Assembly: GCF_018802765.1 (NCBI RefSeq)
Contig: NZ_CP069163.1
Span: 186,001-250,000 of the forward strand
Length of the DNA stretch: 64,000 bases
Direction: 5' to 3'
DNA from: Paludibacterium sp. B53371
GTDB taxonomy: Bacteria > Pseudomonadota > Gammaproteobacteria > Burkholderiales > Chromobacteriaceae
A program made the translations under genes and the position numbers. The notes below the pieces were generated by a model. That model had not been told where the DNA came from, did not search any database, and saw only the letters and a program-made list of their open reading frames with translations. Numbering within the stretch: the stretch's first letter is position 1; each line of letters opens with the position of its first letter. This document shows positions 54,922 to 63,523 of the stretch, piece by piece.

Positions 54922-56643
54922 TTACTTGGCAGCCCAGGGATCGCCGGCGGTGGGCAGATTGCCCTGGGTCCACCACTTGGCACAGTATTCCTTGCCCTGG
55001 TACATCACGCAGCTGCCCCCGTTATACGCGGCGCTGGCCGACCATTGTTGCAAACCGCCACCTTGCTGCAGCCAGACCGAAGACTGACCCGGGATATCAC
55101 CCTGAGTCCACCATTGGGCCTTCCAGTCGGCACCGGCATAGCTGACGGTGTTGCCGCTGGTATAGATCTGGCTGGAGGACCACGGTGCGCCATTGACCGG
55201 GGTAACATCGCCACCGCCGTTGTCGGTGTTGCCGCCAGCGGTGTTGCCGCCGTTGTCGGTGTTGCCGCCAGCGGTGTTGCCGCCGTTGTCGGTGTTGCCG
55301 CCAGCGGTGTTGCCGCCGTTGTCGGTATTGCCACCAGCGGTGTTGCCGCCGTTGTCGGTGTTGCCACCAGCGGTGTTGCCGCCGTTGTCGGTATTGCCAC
55401 CAGCGGTGTTGCCGCCGTTGTCGGTGTTGCCACCTTGCTGCCAAACGGCCGCCTGGCCCGGGACATCGCCCTGCGTCCACCACTTGGCGGTCCAGGTGCT
55501 GCCCGCATAGGTCACGGTGTCACCGGCGGTGTAGACCTGAGTCGCCGACCAGGGTTGGCCGTTGACAGGACCGCTGTTGCCGCCGGCGCCGTTATCGCCA
55601 CCGCCATAGTTCGGGTCACGGGTGACACCGGTACCCCAATGATCTGCGTAGGCCTGGAAGATGCTGCTGAAGGCATAGGGGTCTTGCACGATGCCCGAGC
55701 ACTGGGCATCCACATAGCTGCCATTGCCGGCGCAGGCCTTGTCGCGGGTCAAGGACCACATCCCCAGCAGACCAATGCCATTGCTGCTGGCCATCTGGAG
55801 CAGATCTTTGGCGTTGTCGATGGTGAAGGTTTCCGGCTTGGTGTCATTCAGGCCGATCATCGGGGTCACGCCAACCAATTGCCACAGTTGTTCGTTGCTG
55901 AGCGACTGGCCGTGCGCCTTGTAGGCGGCGTCCAGCTGGCCATAGAGGCCCTGGGCGGCTTGCTTGGCAGCGGCGCCCATGTCCGAGGTGGCCTGACCAT
56001 AGTCCATGGCCATGATGTTGACGCCATCCAGCGTCACACCGTTGTCCAGTGCCGACTTGACGACATCCTGGCCGGATTGGGTCAGGCCGTAGGGCATGGT
56101 CGGCAGGGTCAGGGTGACGTGCAGGGTCTTGCCCTTGGCCTTGAAATTGTTTTGCAGGGCGGCAACCGCTTCGAAGTTGCGCTTGTTGGCAGCGACGTCG
56201 TTCTGTGCCGCGCCTTCGATGTCAAAGTCGATGCGACTCAGGTCATAAGCGTCCAGCACGGTCTGGTAGGCCGACTGCAGTGCGGCGGTGGTGGTGCAGG
56301 ACTGCTGCAGCGGGATGCCGTTGGCGCCGCCGAAGGACAGGGCCACTTCGCCGCCCTTGGCGCGGAAGTTCTGGATGCCATTGCTGATGGCGCTCATCTG
56401 GCTGTCGCTGCTGGCGCCGGCACTAGCGGTGATCGGCAGAACACCGCCCCAGGACGGTGCACAAGTCCCCTGAGAGACGACAAAGGCCATGGTGAACTGC
56501 TGGATCCCCTGGGTGACACCGATTTTATCGATCTGCGGGGTCGGCCACAGCGTCATATCGACATAGGGGGAAAAAGCACCGGCAAAAACCGATGCGCTGG
56601 CCAAGCTGGCAGCCAGCGCGGAGAGTGCAAACTTGCTTCTCAT
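54922..56643 (-). CDS. Secreted GH18 chitinase with CBM5/12 modules and a repeat linker
   Basis: The 573-residue protein has a signal peptide (ending ASVFA), a GH18 catalytic domain (about 27-325) with the chain VALSFGGANG, the DxDxE motif RIDFDIEG supplying the catalytic Glu, and IMAMDYGQ. Then come a CBM5/12 module (PWSATQVYTAGDTVTYAG, AKWWTQGDVPG), a linker of six GGNTDNGGNTA units plus one partial, a second CBM5/12 (PWSSSQIYTSGNTVSYAG) and a third Cys-containing one (WSASAAYNGGSCVMYQG). It hydrolyses chitin outside the cell. ATG 56643 opens the signal peptide. It converges on dgkA and is flanked by GGCGCTGCC hairpins. Confidence 0.92.
   Translation of the reverse strand: MRSKFALSALAASLASASVFAGAFSPYVDMTLWPTPQIDKIGVTQGIQQFTMAFVVSQGTCAPSWGGVLPITASAGASSDSQMSAISNGIQNFRAKGGEVALSFGGANGIPLQQSCTTTAALQSAYQTVLDAYDLSRIDFDIEGAAQNDVAANKRNFEAVAALQNNFKAKGKTLHVTLTLPTMPYGLTQSGQDVVKSALDNGVTLDGVNIMAMDYGQATSDMGAAAKQAAQGLYGQLDAAYKAHGQSLSNEQLWQLVGVTPMIGLNDTKPETFTIDNAKDLLQMASSNGIGLLGMWSLTRDKACAGNGSYVDAQCSGIVQDPYAFSSIFQAYADHWGTGVTRDPNYGGGDNGAGGNSGPVNGQPWSATQVYTAGDTVTYAGSTWTAKWWTQGDVPGQAAVWQQGGNTDNGGNTAGGNTDNGGNTAGGNTDNGGNTAGGNTDNGGNTAGGNTDNGGNTAGGNTDNGGNTAGGNTDNGGGDVTPVNGAPWSSSQIYTSGNTVSYAGADWKAQWWTQGDIPGQSSVWLQQGGGLQQWSASAAYNGGSCVMYQGKEYCAKWWTQGNLPTAGDPWAAK
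55219..55431 (-). repeat. 33-bp tandem repeat encoding the chitinase linker
   Basis: Six 33-bp units encoding GGNTDNGGNTA plus a seventh partial one are arranged head to tail. Units differ only at a few third positions (for example GTTGCCGCC, ATTGCCACC and GTTGCCACC on the plus strand), so they likely arose by recent duplication and can change copy number. Confidence 0.9.
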
Positions 56644-56831
56644 GGGTAAACTCCTGATGTGAGCAGTGACTGATTGCCAGTCCTGCGAGACCTCGGATGG
56701 AGGATGGTTCCGTGCAGTGCCAGACGGCATGAGCCACTCTTCTTCTGGCGCTGTCCGGGGTGCTCAAGGTAAACCGCCAGGGGGGCGTGACGAATCAGGT
56801 GAGTCCGAATCCATGGGCTGTCGGAAAGCAG

Positions 56832-56864
56832 AAAGGCGCTGCCAGATGTCTCTGGCAGCGCCTT
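56832..56864 (-). terminator. Terminator-like hairpin after topA
   Basis: AAGGCGCTGCCAGA (56833-56846) / TCTGGCAGCGCCTT (56851-56864) is a perfect 14-bp stem with loop TGTC. Read on the minus strand it is followed by TTTCTGC, a weak U-tract, about 52 bases past the topA stop. Confidence 0.65.
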
Positions 56865-56916
56865 GTGGGACTTTTTTCCGGGCGCAGCCTGGGGCTGTGC
56901 CGGCATGTCAGGCAGG

Positions 56917-59202
56917 TTACGCTTTGGGTTCTGGCGGGGTGATGACCTCGCTGTAGCCACACTCCTTCTGCGGGCAGACCTTTTCGGTGCCTCGACGTTT
57001 GGTAGTCTTGATGGTCAGGATCGGCCAGCCACATTGCGGGCAGGGTTCTGCCACCGGCGGGTTCCAGGTCGCATACTTGCACTTCGGATAGGTATTGCAG
57101 CTGTAGAACAGCTTGCCGTAGCGGCTCTTGCGCTCGATCAGGTTGCCGGTCTTGCATTCCGGACACTGCACGCCGGTGTCACGCGGTTTTTCCAGTGGCT
57201 CGATATGCTTGCACTTCGGGTAGTTGGCGCAACCGATAAATTTGCCGTACGGCCCCTTCTTGATCACCAGCTGACCACCGTCATCCGGGCAGGTCCGGCC
57301 TTCGATGATTTCCGGTTCTTCCGGTTCGGCCGCCTGCTCTGCCGTCTCGTTCATGTTGCGGGTGTAGTCGCAGTCAGGATAGCCGGAGCAGCCGATGAAG
57401 CGGCCACGCTTGCCGAAACGGATCATCAGCGGCTTGCTGCACTTCGGGCAAGCCTCGTCCAGACTTTCTGTAGTGATTTCTGCGCGCGAAATGGTCTCTT
57501 TTTCGGCGATCTGCTTGGAAAATCCGTTCCAGAAGGTCTCCATGACCGGAATCCAGGCGCGTTGACCACCGGCGATTTCGTCCAGTTGATCTTCCAGTTT
57601 GGCGGTGAAGTTGTAGTCGACGTACTGGGCGAAGTGTTCGGTCAGGAACTTGTTGACGATTTCACCGGTGTCGGTCGGCATGAAGCGCTTCTTGTCCAGC
57701 GTGACGTATTCACGATCCTTGAGCGTGAAAATGATGCTGGCGTAGGTCGAGGGACGGCCAATGCCAAATTCTTCCAGTGCCTTGACCAGGCTGGCTTCCG
57801 AGAAGCGGGGCGGCGGCTGGGTGAAGTGCTGCTCGCCGTAGAGCTTGTCAATCGGCAGCGTCTCGCCGGTTTCCAGCAGCGGGAGCTTGGCGTTGTCTTC
57901 GTCTTCGGCATCATCGACGTCTTCTTCGTAGACGGCGAGGAAGCCGGCAAACACCTGCACCTGACCGCTGGCGCGGAAGGTGCCCGGACCGACGGCGATA
58001 TCCACGCTGGTGGTATCGAATTTGGCCGGTGCCATCTGGCAGGACAGCGTACGTTTCCAGATCAGTTCGTAGAGCTTGTACTGGTCGGCGGTCAGGAAGG
58101 GTTTGACCGATTCGGGCGTGCGCTGGATGGACGTCGGACGAATTGCTTCGTGCGCTTCCTGGGCATTCTTCGATTTGTTTTTGTAGGTGACCGGGTTCTT
58201 CGGCAGGAACTCCGGCTCGAAGTTGGCGCTGATGTAGTCGCGGATTTCCGCCACGGCCTCGTTGGCGAGCACGACGGCGTCGGTACGCATATAGGTGATC
58301 AGGCCGACCGTACCCTGGCCGATGTCCACGCCTTCATACAGTTGCTGAGCCGTACGCATGGTGCGGTCGGTGGTCATGCCCAGCTTGCGCACACCTTCCT
58401 GCTGCAGTGTCGAGGTGGTGAACGGTGCGGTCGGGTTGCGGGTTTTCTTTTTCTTTTCGATGTTGCCGACGATGGCCGGGTGGTTGGCCAGCTTGGCGAC
58501 GGCCTCCTGGTGCAGGCTGTCATTGGCAATGTCGAACTGGTCGAGTTTTTTGCCGTCCAGCTCGATCAGGCGCGCCCCGAACTTTTGCCGTCCCTTGTGG
58601 CTGTCGAGGTGAATGCTCCAGTACTCCTGCGAGACGAAGGCGCGGATTTCATTCTCGCGCTCGCAGATCAGTCGCAGCGCCGGGCTTTGCACGCGACCAG
58701 CCGACAGGCCGCGGCGAATCTTTTTCCACAGCAGGGGCGACAGGTTGAAACCGACCAGATAGTCGAGCGCACGTCGGGTCTGCTGGGCATCGACCAGCGA
58801 CTGCGAGACTTCGCGCGGGTTTTCGATGGCTTCCAGTACGGCGTTGCGGGTGATTTCATGGAAGACCACCCGTTTGGCGGTCTTCGACTTGAGCAACTTC
58901 TTGCTGTCCAGGATCTGCACCAGATGCCAGGAGATGGCTTCGCCTTCGCGGTCCGGGTCAGTGGCCAGATAAATGTTGTCCGCCTCGGCGACCGCCTTGA
59001 CGATGGCATCGACGTGCTTGGTGTTTTTCGGGATCAGCTGGTACTTCATGGCGAAGTTTTTGGCCGGATCCACGGCGCCGTTTTTCGGCACCAGGTCACG
59101 CACGTGACCGTAGGAAGCCAGGACTTCGAAGTCCGGGCCCAGGTATTTTTTCAGTGTTTTCGCCTTGGAGGGCGATTCGACGATCAAGAGGCTCGAAGGC
59201 AT
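56917..59202 (-). CDS. topA: DNA topoisomerase I
   Basis: Relaxes negative supercoils. The 761-residue protein has a TOPRIM domain with LIVESPSKAKTLKKYLG and DPDREGEAISWH, the catalytic Tyr in LITYMRTDAV near residue 305, and four C-terminal zinc fingers (CPKCSKPLMIRFGKRGRFIG, CPDDGGQ/CANYPKC, CPECKTGNL/CNTYPKC, CPQCGWPIL/CPQKECG). Length and fingers are typical. It lies downstream of smg with a terminator between, so it likely has its own promoter. Confidence 0.97.
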   Translation of the reverse strand: MPSSLLIVESPSKAKTLKKYLGPDFEVLASYGHVRDLVPKNGAVDPAKNFAMKYQLIPKNTKHVDAIVKAVAEADNIYLATDPDREGEAISWHLVQILDSKKLLKSKTAKRVVFHEITRNAVLEAIENPREVSQSLVDAQQTRRALDYLVGFNLSPLLWKKIRRGLSAGRVQSPALRLICERENEIRAFVSQEYWSIHLDSHKGRQKFGARLIELDGKKLDQFDIANDSLHQEAVAKLANHPAIVGNIEKKKKTRNPTAPFTTSTLQQEGVRKLGMTTDRTMRTAQQLYEGVDIGQGTVGLITYMRTDAVVLANEAVAEIRDYISANFEPEFLPKNPVTYKNKSKNAQEAHEAIRPTSIQRTPESVKPFLTADQYKLYELIWKRTLSCQMAPAKFDTTSVDIAVGPGTFRASGQVQVFAGFLAVYEEDVDDAEDEDNAKLPLLETGETLPIDKLYGEQHFTQPPPRFSEASLVKALEEFGIGRPSTYASIIFTLKDREYVTLDKKRFMPTDTGEIVNKFLTEHFAQYVDYNFTAKLEDQLDEIAGGQRAWIPVMETFWNGFSKQIAEKETISRAEITTESLDEACPKCSKPLMIRFGKRGRFIGCSGYPDCDYTRNMNETAEQAAEPEEPEIIEGRTCPDDGGQLVIKKGPYGKFIGCANYPKCKHIEPLEKPRDTGVQCPECKTGNLIERKSRYGKLFYSCNTYPKCKYATWNPPVAEPCPQCGWPILTIKTTKRRGTEKVCPQKECGYSEVITPPEPKA

Positions 59203-59280
59203 GTTCGTATTCTTCAGTTAGCCGGCCGCAGGGTCCGGTGGCGTTGTCAGCCCGGGATACTCAATATCGGTTTGTCCAAA

Positions 59281-59309
59281 ACAAAACAAGAGCGCTGCTT
59301 GCGCTCTTG
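59281..59309 (-). terminator. Terminator downstream of smg (minus strand)
   Basis: CAAGAGCGC (59287-59295) / GCGCTCTTG (59301-59309) is a perfect 9-bp stem with a 5-base loop. Read on the minus strand it is followed by TTTTGTTTTG. Confidence 0.8.
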
Positions 59310-59373
59310 GATGCGGCGACGGGTGTCTGCACGGAAGCCGGCGATGGTATGCCGGCCTTGTGCGCCTGACAAG

Positions 59374-59832
59374 TCATTGCATGGTTGGTTCGCCATGTAC
59401 CGCATCCAGCAGCTCTTCGCCCAGCAAAATGGGCAGTTCGGCCTTTTGCACCCACAACACCATCAGTGAGACCAGTTTGGCAGAAGGCACCGTAATCTCG
59501 TCGTCGGTCAGTGCCAGCAGGCGGTCGATGACCATTTCCCGCTGCGCGCCGCTCAATGCGCCGTGATCCTCAAGGAACTGTAGCAGGCCGCGCACTTCGA
59601 CGGACAGTCGTTTTTGTTCGATGTCGCTGTAAATGCGCATGCCGCTGGCCTGATCCGCGCCGGCGAACGCCCCTTCCGAGATGCGACACAGGCTGTCGAT
59701 CCAGTCCAGTGCGTCCTGGATTTCGTCGTTGTCGAAACCGGCGGCTTCCAGTTGGTGTGCCAGCAGGTTGCGATCATCGAAGGCGTCCGGGTCGCGGTAT
59801 TGTTCAAACAGATAGGCGAGAACATCAAACAT
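59374..59832 (-). CDS. smg: Smg (DUF494) family protein
   Basis: A 152-residue acidic protein of the Smg/DUF494 family: MFDVLAYLFEQYRDPDAF at the start, AAGFDNDEIQDALDWIDSL, then SVEVRGLLQFLEDHGAL and MVIDRLLALTDDEITV. The name comes from E. coli smg next to dprA; no molecular function is established. It follows dprA after 15 bases on the same strand, the conserved dprA-smg pair, and is closed by its own terminator before topA. Confidence 0.9.
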   Translation of the reverse strand: MFDVLAYLFEQYRDPDAFDDRNLLAHQLEAAGFDNDEIQDALDWIDSLCRISEGAFAGADQASGMRIYSDIEQKRLSVEVRGLLQFLEDHGALSGAQREMVIDRLLALTDDEITVPSAKLVSLMVLWVQKAELPILLGEELLDAVHGEPTMQ

Positions 59833-59847
59833 GGTGCAACTTTACTT

Positions 59848-60960
59848 TTATAGATGCGATTCGACCGGCGGGGGGTCGATACGCTGGAAACGACCTCCGG
59901 GCAGGGGTGCGACGCGGCCTTCCAGCTCAAGCTGCAAGAGGATCTCGTAAAGCTCGGCGACAGTCAACCCAAGTCTTGGTCCGAGTTCGTCAATCGACAC
60001 CGGTTCGGTCCCGATGGCATCCAGTACGGGATGAGGCTGGCCGGGGGGCGGGGAGGCCGGCGACTCGGCCTGCAGGCGTCCGACCTGATCGAGAATATCG
60101 TCGACCGTCTCGATCAGGGCGGCGCCCTCCTTGATGAGACGATGACAGCCACGGGCGCCTGCGTGGTGGATCGAGCCCGGTACGGCCATGACGTCACGAC
60201 CGGCCGCCGCCGCCTGGCGCGCGGTGATCAGCGAACCGGAGCGCACGGAGGCTTCGATCACCAGGCAGGCGAGCGACAGGCCGGCAATGATGCGGTTGCG
60301 TTGCGGGAAATGGCGTGCGACCGGCCCGGCGCCCAGCGGGTATTCGGACAGGATCAGCCCCTGTTGCGCCAGGTGTCTGGCCAGTTGCCGGTTATTTGCC
60401 GGATAAACGCGGTCAATGCCGGTGCCGATGACGGCGATGCTGGAGGCCGCATGGCGCAAGGCGCCTTGGTGGGCGCTGCTGTCGATGCCGCTGGCCATGC
60501 CGCTGACGATGCAATAGCCGTGCTCCGCCAGGGCTGCGGCATAATCGTGCGCCAGTCGGCAGGCTTGCGGGCCGGCATGGCGGCTGCCGACAATGGCCAG
60601 TTTCGGTCGGGCCAGCAAGCTGCGTTGGCCCAGACCGAAAAGCAGGCTGGGCGGCGAGGGGGATTCCGCCAGCGCCAGCGGGTAATCGGCGTCCTGCAGG
60701 CTGAGCAGAAAGGCGCCAGGGGTACGGTGCAGCCAGTCGAGCGATTCTCCGACTGCCGGGGCTGCCTGTCTGCACTTCAGCGCCTGTGCCACCTGACGGG
60801 GCAGAGTCTGACAGAGTGTGGCCAGGTCTGACGCCAGGGCACGGCGCAGGCTGCCATGACGCTGCAGCAAGGCCAGCATGGCGCGCGGTCCGAGGCCGGG
60901 GGTCAGGGCGGCGAGCAGCCAGTCGGGATCGGGAGATGGGGGCGGCAGGGTCTCGGTCAT
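59848..60960 (-). CDS. dprA: DNA-processing protein DprA
   Basis: Binds incoming single-stranded DNA in natural transformation and loads RecA. The 370-residue protein has an N-terminal SAM-like helical region, the Rossmann core with AIVGSRHAGPQACRLAH, SGMASGIDSSAHQGAL, VIGTGIDRVYP, RNRIIAGLS and EASVRSGSLITARQAA, and a C-terminal winged-helix domain (PVSIDELGPRLGLTVAELYE). GAGG lies before ATG 60960; an upstream in-frame ATG would add 43 residues overlapping the divergent region. It is divergent from def. Confidence 0.93.
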   Translation of the reverse strand: MTETLPPPSPDPDWLLAALTPGLGPRAMLALLQRHGSLRRALASDLATLCQTLPRQVAQALKCRQAAPAVGESLDWLHRTPGAFLLSLQDADYPLALAESPSPPSLLFGLGQRSLLARPKLAIVGSRHAGPQACRLAHDYAAALAEHGYCIVSGMASGIDSSAHQGALRHAASSIAVIGTGIDRVYPANNRQLARHLAQQGLILSEYPLGAGPVARHFPQRNRIIAGLSLACLVIEASVRSGSLITARQAAAAGRDVMAVPGSIHHAGARGCHRLIKEGAALIETVDDILDQVGRLQAESPASPPPGQPHPVLDAIGTEPVSIDELGPRLGLTVAELYEILLQLELEGRVAPLPGGRFQRIDPPPVESHL

Positions 60961-60992
60961 GATTGCCTCGCTGTGAAGGGCGCATGTCGCGA

Positions 60993-60998
60993 TATAAT
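60993..60998 (+). promoter_or_regulatory. Candidate -10 for def
   Basis: A perfect TATAAT lies 77 bases before the def ATG in the 115-base gap to divergent dprA. No matching -35 is visible at 16-18 bases, so the start point is uncertain. Confidence 0.4.
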
Positions 60999-61075
60999 GC
61001 AGGGAATTGACTATGTAACCCGCCATGTCAGACCTGGTCTGGCCTGGTGACAACCGTACGGAGACTGTTAGCCAG

Positions 61076-61579
61076 ATGGCCTTGCTCAATATCCTGCATT
61101 ACCCGGATGAACGTTTGCACAAGGTGGCCAAGCCGATTGACAAGGTGGACGACGAAGTCGTGCAGCTGATCGATGATATGGTTGAAACCATGTATGCGTC
61201 GAAGGGCGTCGGTCTGGCCGCGACGCAGGTCAATGTGCATCGTCGCCTGGTGGTGATTGATGTCTCGGAAGAGCGTGAAGGCGCCACCGCTTTCATCAAC
61301 CCTGAAATCATCGAAAAGATCGGTGAAACCGAATACGAAGAAGGCTGCCTGTCCGTGCCGGGTATTTACGAGACGGTGCGGCGCGCCGAGCGTGTCAGGG
61401 TCCGTGCCCTGGGGCGTGACGGCAAGCCGTTCGAGCTGGAAGCGGATGGTCTGCTGGCCATTTGCCTGCAGCACGAGATTGATCATCTTGATGGCAAGGT
61501 GTTCGTCGAATATCTGTCGACGCTCAAGCAGAACCGTATTCGCACCAAGATGAAAAAGCTGGAAAAGCGCACGCTGTAA
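61076..61579 (+). CDS. def: Peptide deformylase
   Basis: Fe/Zn enzyme removing the formyl group from nascent proteins. The 167-residue protein has all three motifs: [17 protein letters not shown] and [11 protein letters not shown] (HExxH). ATG 61076 gives the normal [14 protein letters not shown] start; an open extension upstream is not homologous. It is followed by fmt, the enzyme that adds the formyl group, after 21 bases, a conserved pair. Confidence 0.96.
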   Translation: MALLNILHYPDERLHKVAKPIDKVDDEVVQLIDDMVETMYASKGVGLAATQVNVHRRLVVIDVSEEREGATAFINPEIIEKIGETEYEEGCLSVPGIYETVRRAERVRVRALGRDGKPFELEADGLLAICLQHEIDHLDGKVFVEYLSTLKQNRIRTKMKKLEKRTL

Positions 61580-61600
61580 GCCCCCCTCGCAGGAAGACTC

Positions 61601-62518
61601 ATGAAATTGATTTTTGCCGGTACGCCGGATTTCGCCGCTTGCGCCCTGGAGGCGCTGATTGCTGCCGGGCACGAGATCGCCCTGGTGCTGACCCAGCCTG
61701 ACCGTCCCGCTGGTCGCGGGATGAAACTCAAGCCCAGTGCCGTCAAGGTGGTGGCACAGACGCACGGTCTGCGTGTCGAGCAGCCGGCTTCGCTGAAGTC
61801 GGCAGAGACGCAGGACATGCTCCGTGCCATCGGTGCTGAGGTCATGGTGGTGGCGGCCTATGGCCTGTTGCTGCCACAGGCCGTGCTCGACATGCCGCGC
61901 CGCGGTTGCCTGAATATCCACGGCTCGCTGCTGCCGGCCTGGCGTGGCGCCGCGCCGGTTCAGCGCGCGATCCAGGCGGGAGACCGTCAGACCGGCATCA
62001 CCATCATGCAGATGGATGCCGGTCTGGATACCGGCGCCATGCTGAGCAAGCACGTGATCGATATTGCCGACACGGAAACCAGTGCCAGCCTGTTTGCCCG
62101 CCTGACGCAGCTGGGGGCCGAGGCCATCGTGGACACGCTGGCCCGGCTCGACAGCCTGACGCCACAGCCGCAGCCGGCCGAGGGGGTCAGCTATGCCCAC
62201 AAGATCAGCAAGCAGGAGGCGCTGGTCGACTGGACGCAGGAGGCCGAGCAGGTGGCGCGGACGATTCGTGCCTTTAATCCGGCCCCGGGTGCCCATACCT
62301 TGTTGCAAGGCGAGCCGCTGAAGCTGTGGCAGGCTCAGGCCAGGGAGGGGCAGGCGCAGCCTGGCCTGGTGGTGTCGGCCGACGCGGAGGGCGTCCTGGT
62401 CGGCTGCGGCCGTGGTCTGGTCTGCATCAGCGAATTGCAGGCTCCGGGTGCGCGGCGTTTGCCGGCTCGCGAATTTCTGGCCGGGCACCCCGGCCTGGTG
62501 GGAACCCGTTTGGGGTAA
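61601..62518 (+). CDS. fmt: Methionyl-tRNA formyltransferase
   Basis: Formylates initiator Met-tRNA with 10-formyl-THF. The 305-residue protein starts KLIFAGTPDFAACALEAL, has TQPDRPAGRGMKLKPS, the catalytic LNIHGSLLPAWRGAAPVQRA, and DAGLDTGAML, with a C-terminal OB-fold domain. AGGAAG precedes ATG. htpX follows after 40 bases. Confidence 0.96.
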   Translation: MKLIFAGTPDFAACALEALIAAGHEIALVLTQPDRPAGRGMKLKPSAVKVVAQTHGLRVEQPASLKSAETQDMLRAIGAEVMVVAAYGLLLPQAVLDMPRRGCLNIHGSLLPAWRGAAPVQRAIQAGDRQTGITIMQMDAGLDTGAMLSKHVIDIADTETSASLFARLTQLGAEAIVDTLARLDSLTPQPQPAEGVSYAHKISKQEALVDWTQEAEQVARTIRAFNPAPGAHTLLQGEPLKLWQAQAREGQAQPGLVVSADAEGVLVGCGRGLVCISELQAPGARRLPAREFLAGHPGLVGTRLG

Positions 62519-62558
62519 AACACTCCAAAGCAGAACCTGTTAAGGAGGAATACCTGCT

Positions 62559-63413
62559 ATGAATAACTGGCTGAAAACCACGGTACTGATGGCGGGCATC
62601 ATCGCGCTGTTCGGCGTGATCGGTGCGCTGATCGGCGGCAAGACCGGCATGCTGCTGGCCCTGCTGTTTGGCGGGGCGATGAATCTGTTTGCCTACTGGC
62701 ATTCCGACAAGATGGTGTTGCAGATGTACAACGCTCAGCCAGTCGATCAGCACACTGCGCCGGAGTTTTACTCGCTGGTCGCCGAGCTGGCGCAGCGCGC
62801 CGGTCTGCCGATGCCTCGTGTCTATGTGATTCACGAGGACCAGCCCAATGCCTTTGCGACCGGGCGCAATCCGGAGAATGCCGCCGTGGCGGCCACCACC
62901 GGCATCATCCGCATGCTGGACCGGCGTGAATTGCGCGGGGTGATGGCGCATGAGCTGGCCCATGTGCGGCATCGCGACATTCTGATCTCCACCATCAGCG
63001 CCACCGTGGCCGGGGCCATTTCCGCCCTGGCCAATTTCGCCCTGTTCTTCGGGGGGCGTGACGAGAACGGCCGGCCGGTGAATCCGCTGGCCGGCATCCT
63101 GATCGCCCTGCTGGCGCCCCTGGCAGCCAGTCTGATCCAGATGGCCATCTCCCGTTCGCGTGAATTCGATGCCGACCGCGGTGGCGCCGAGATCTCGGGA
63201 GATCCGCTGGCACTCGCTTCTGCCTTGCAGAAAATAGAGTATTATGCGCAGGGCCTGCCGTTTGCGGCAGCAGAAGCCCATCCGGCGACGGCACAGATGA
63301 TGATCATCAATCCGCTGGCCGGCGGGGCCGGGGTGGCGGATTTGTTCCGCACCCACCCGCGAACCGAGGAGCGCATTGCGCGCCTGCATGACATGGCACG
63401 CGGCGTCCGTTGA
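62559..63413 (+). CDS. htpX: Membrane zinc protease HtpX
   Basis: M48-family inner-membrane metalloprotease for quality control of damaged membrane proteins. The 284-residue protein has two N-terminal helices ([20 protein letters not shown] and a second), the zinc motif [14 protein letters not shown] (HExxH), two further helices, and the third zinc ligand in [20 protein letters not shown] precedes the ATG. Regulation by Cpx-like systems cannot be seen here. It is followed by three hairpins before rsmB. Confidence 0.95.
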   Translation: MNNWLKTTVLMAGIIALFGVIGALIGGKTGMLLALLFGGAMNLFAYWHSDKMVLQMYNAQPVDQHTAPEFYSLVAELAQRAGLPMPRVYVIHEDQPNAFATGRNPENAAVAATTGIIRMLDRRELRGVMAHELAHVRHRDILISTISATVAGAISALANFALFFGGRDENGRPVNPLAGILIALLAPLAASLIQMAISRSREFDADRGGAEISGDPLALASALQKIEYYAQGLPFAAAEAHPATAQMMIINPLAGGAGVADLFRTHPRTEERIARLHDMARGVR

Positions 63414-63420
63414 ATCCTGT

Positions 63421-63505
63421 GGTATCGGCGTGTGTGCCGATACCCTCTGATGATCCCGGCGGGATCGTTTTCGGGCCACAGCCAGGCCATGCCGGCTGTG
63501 GCCCG
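63421..63505 (+). other. Three tandem hairpins between htpX and rsmB
   Basis: Three perfect inverted repeats sit in a row: GGTATCGGC/GCCGATACC (63421-63444), GATCCC/GGGATC (63452-63466, followed by GTTTTC), and CGGGCCACAGCC/GGCTGTGGCCCG (63472-63505). The second is the most terminator-like; the third is a stable 12-bp stem ending 18 bases before the rsmB ATG. Confidence 0.6.
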
Positions 63506-63523
63506 ACCCTTTGAAGAAGCGCT

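Noticed and set aside
55219-55431. Possible CRISPR-like array
   Set aside because: The units are contiguous 33-bp tandem copies without spacers, and they encode a protein linker; no cas genes are near.
55193-55510. Plus-strand frame with a PPLSVLPPAV repeat
   Set aside because: It is the out-of-frame reading of the 33-bp chitinase linker repeat, which contains no stops in several frames.
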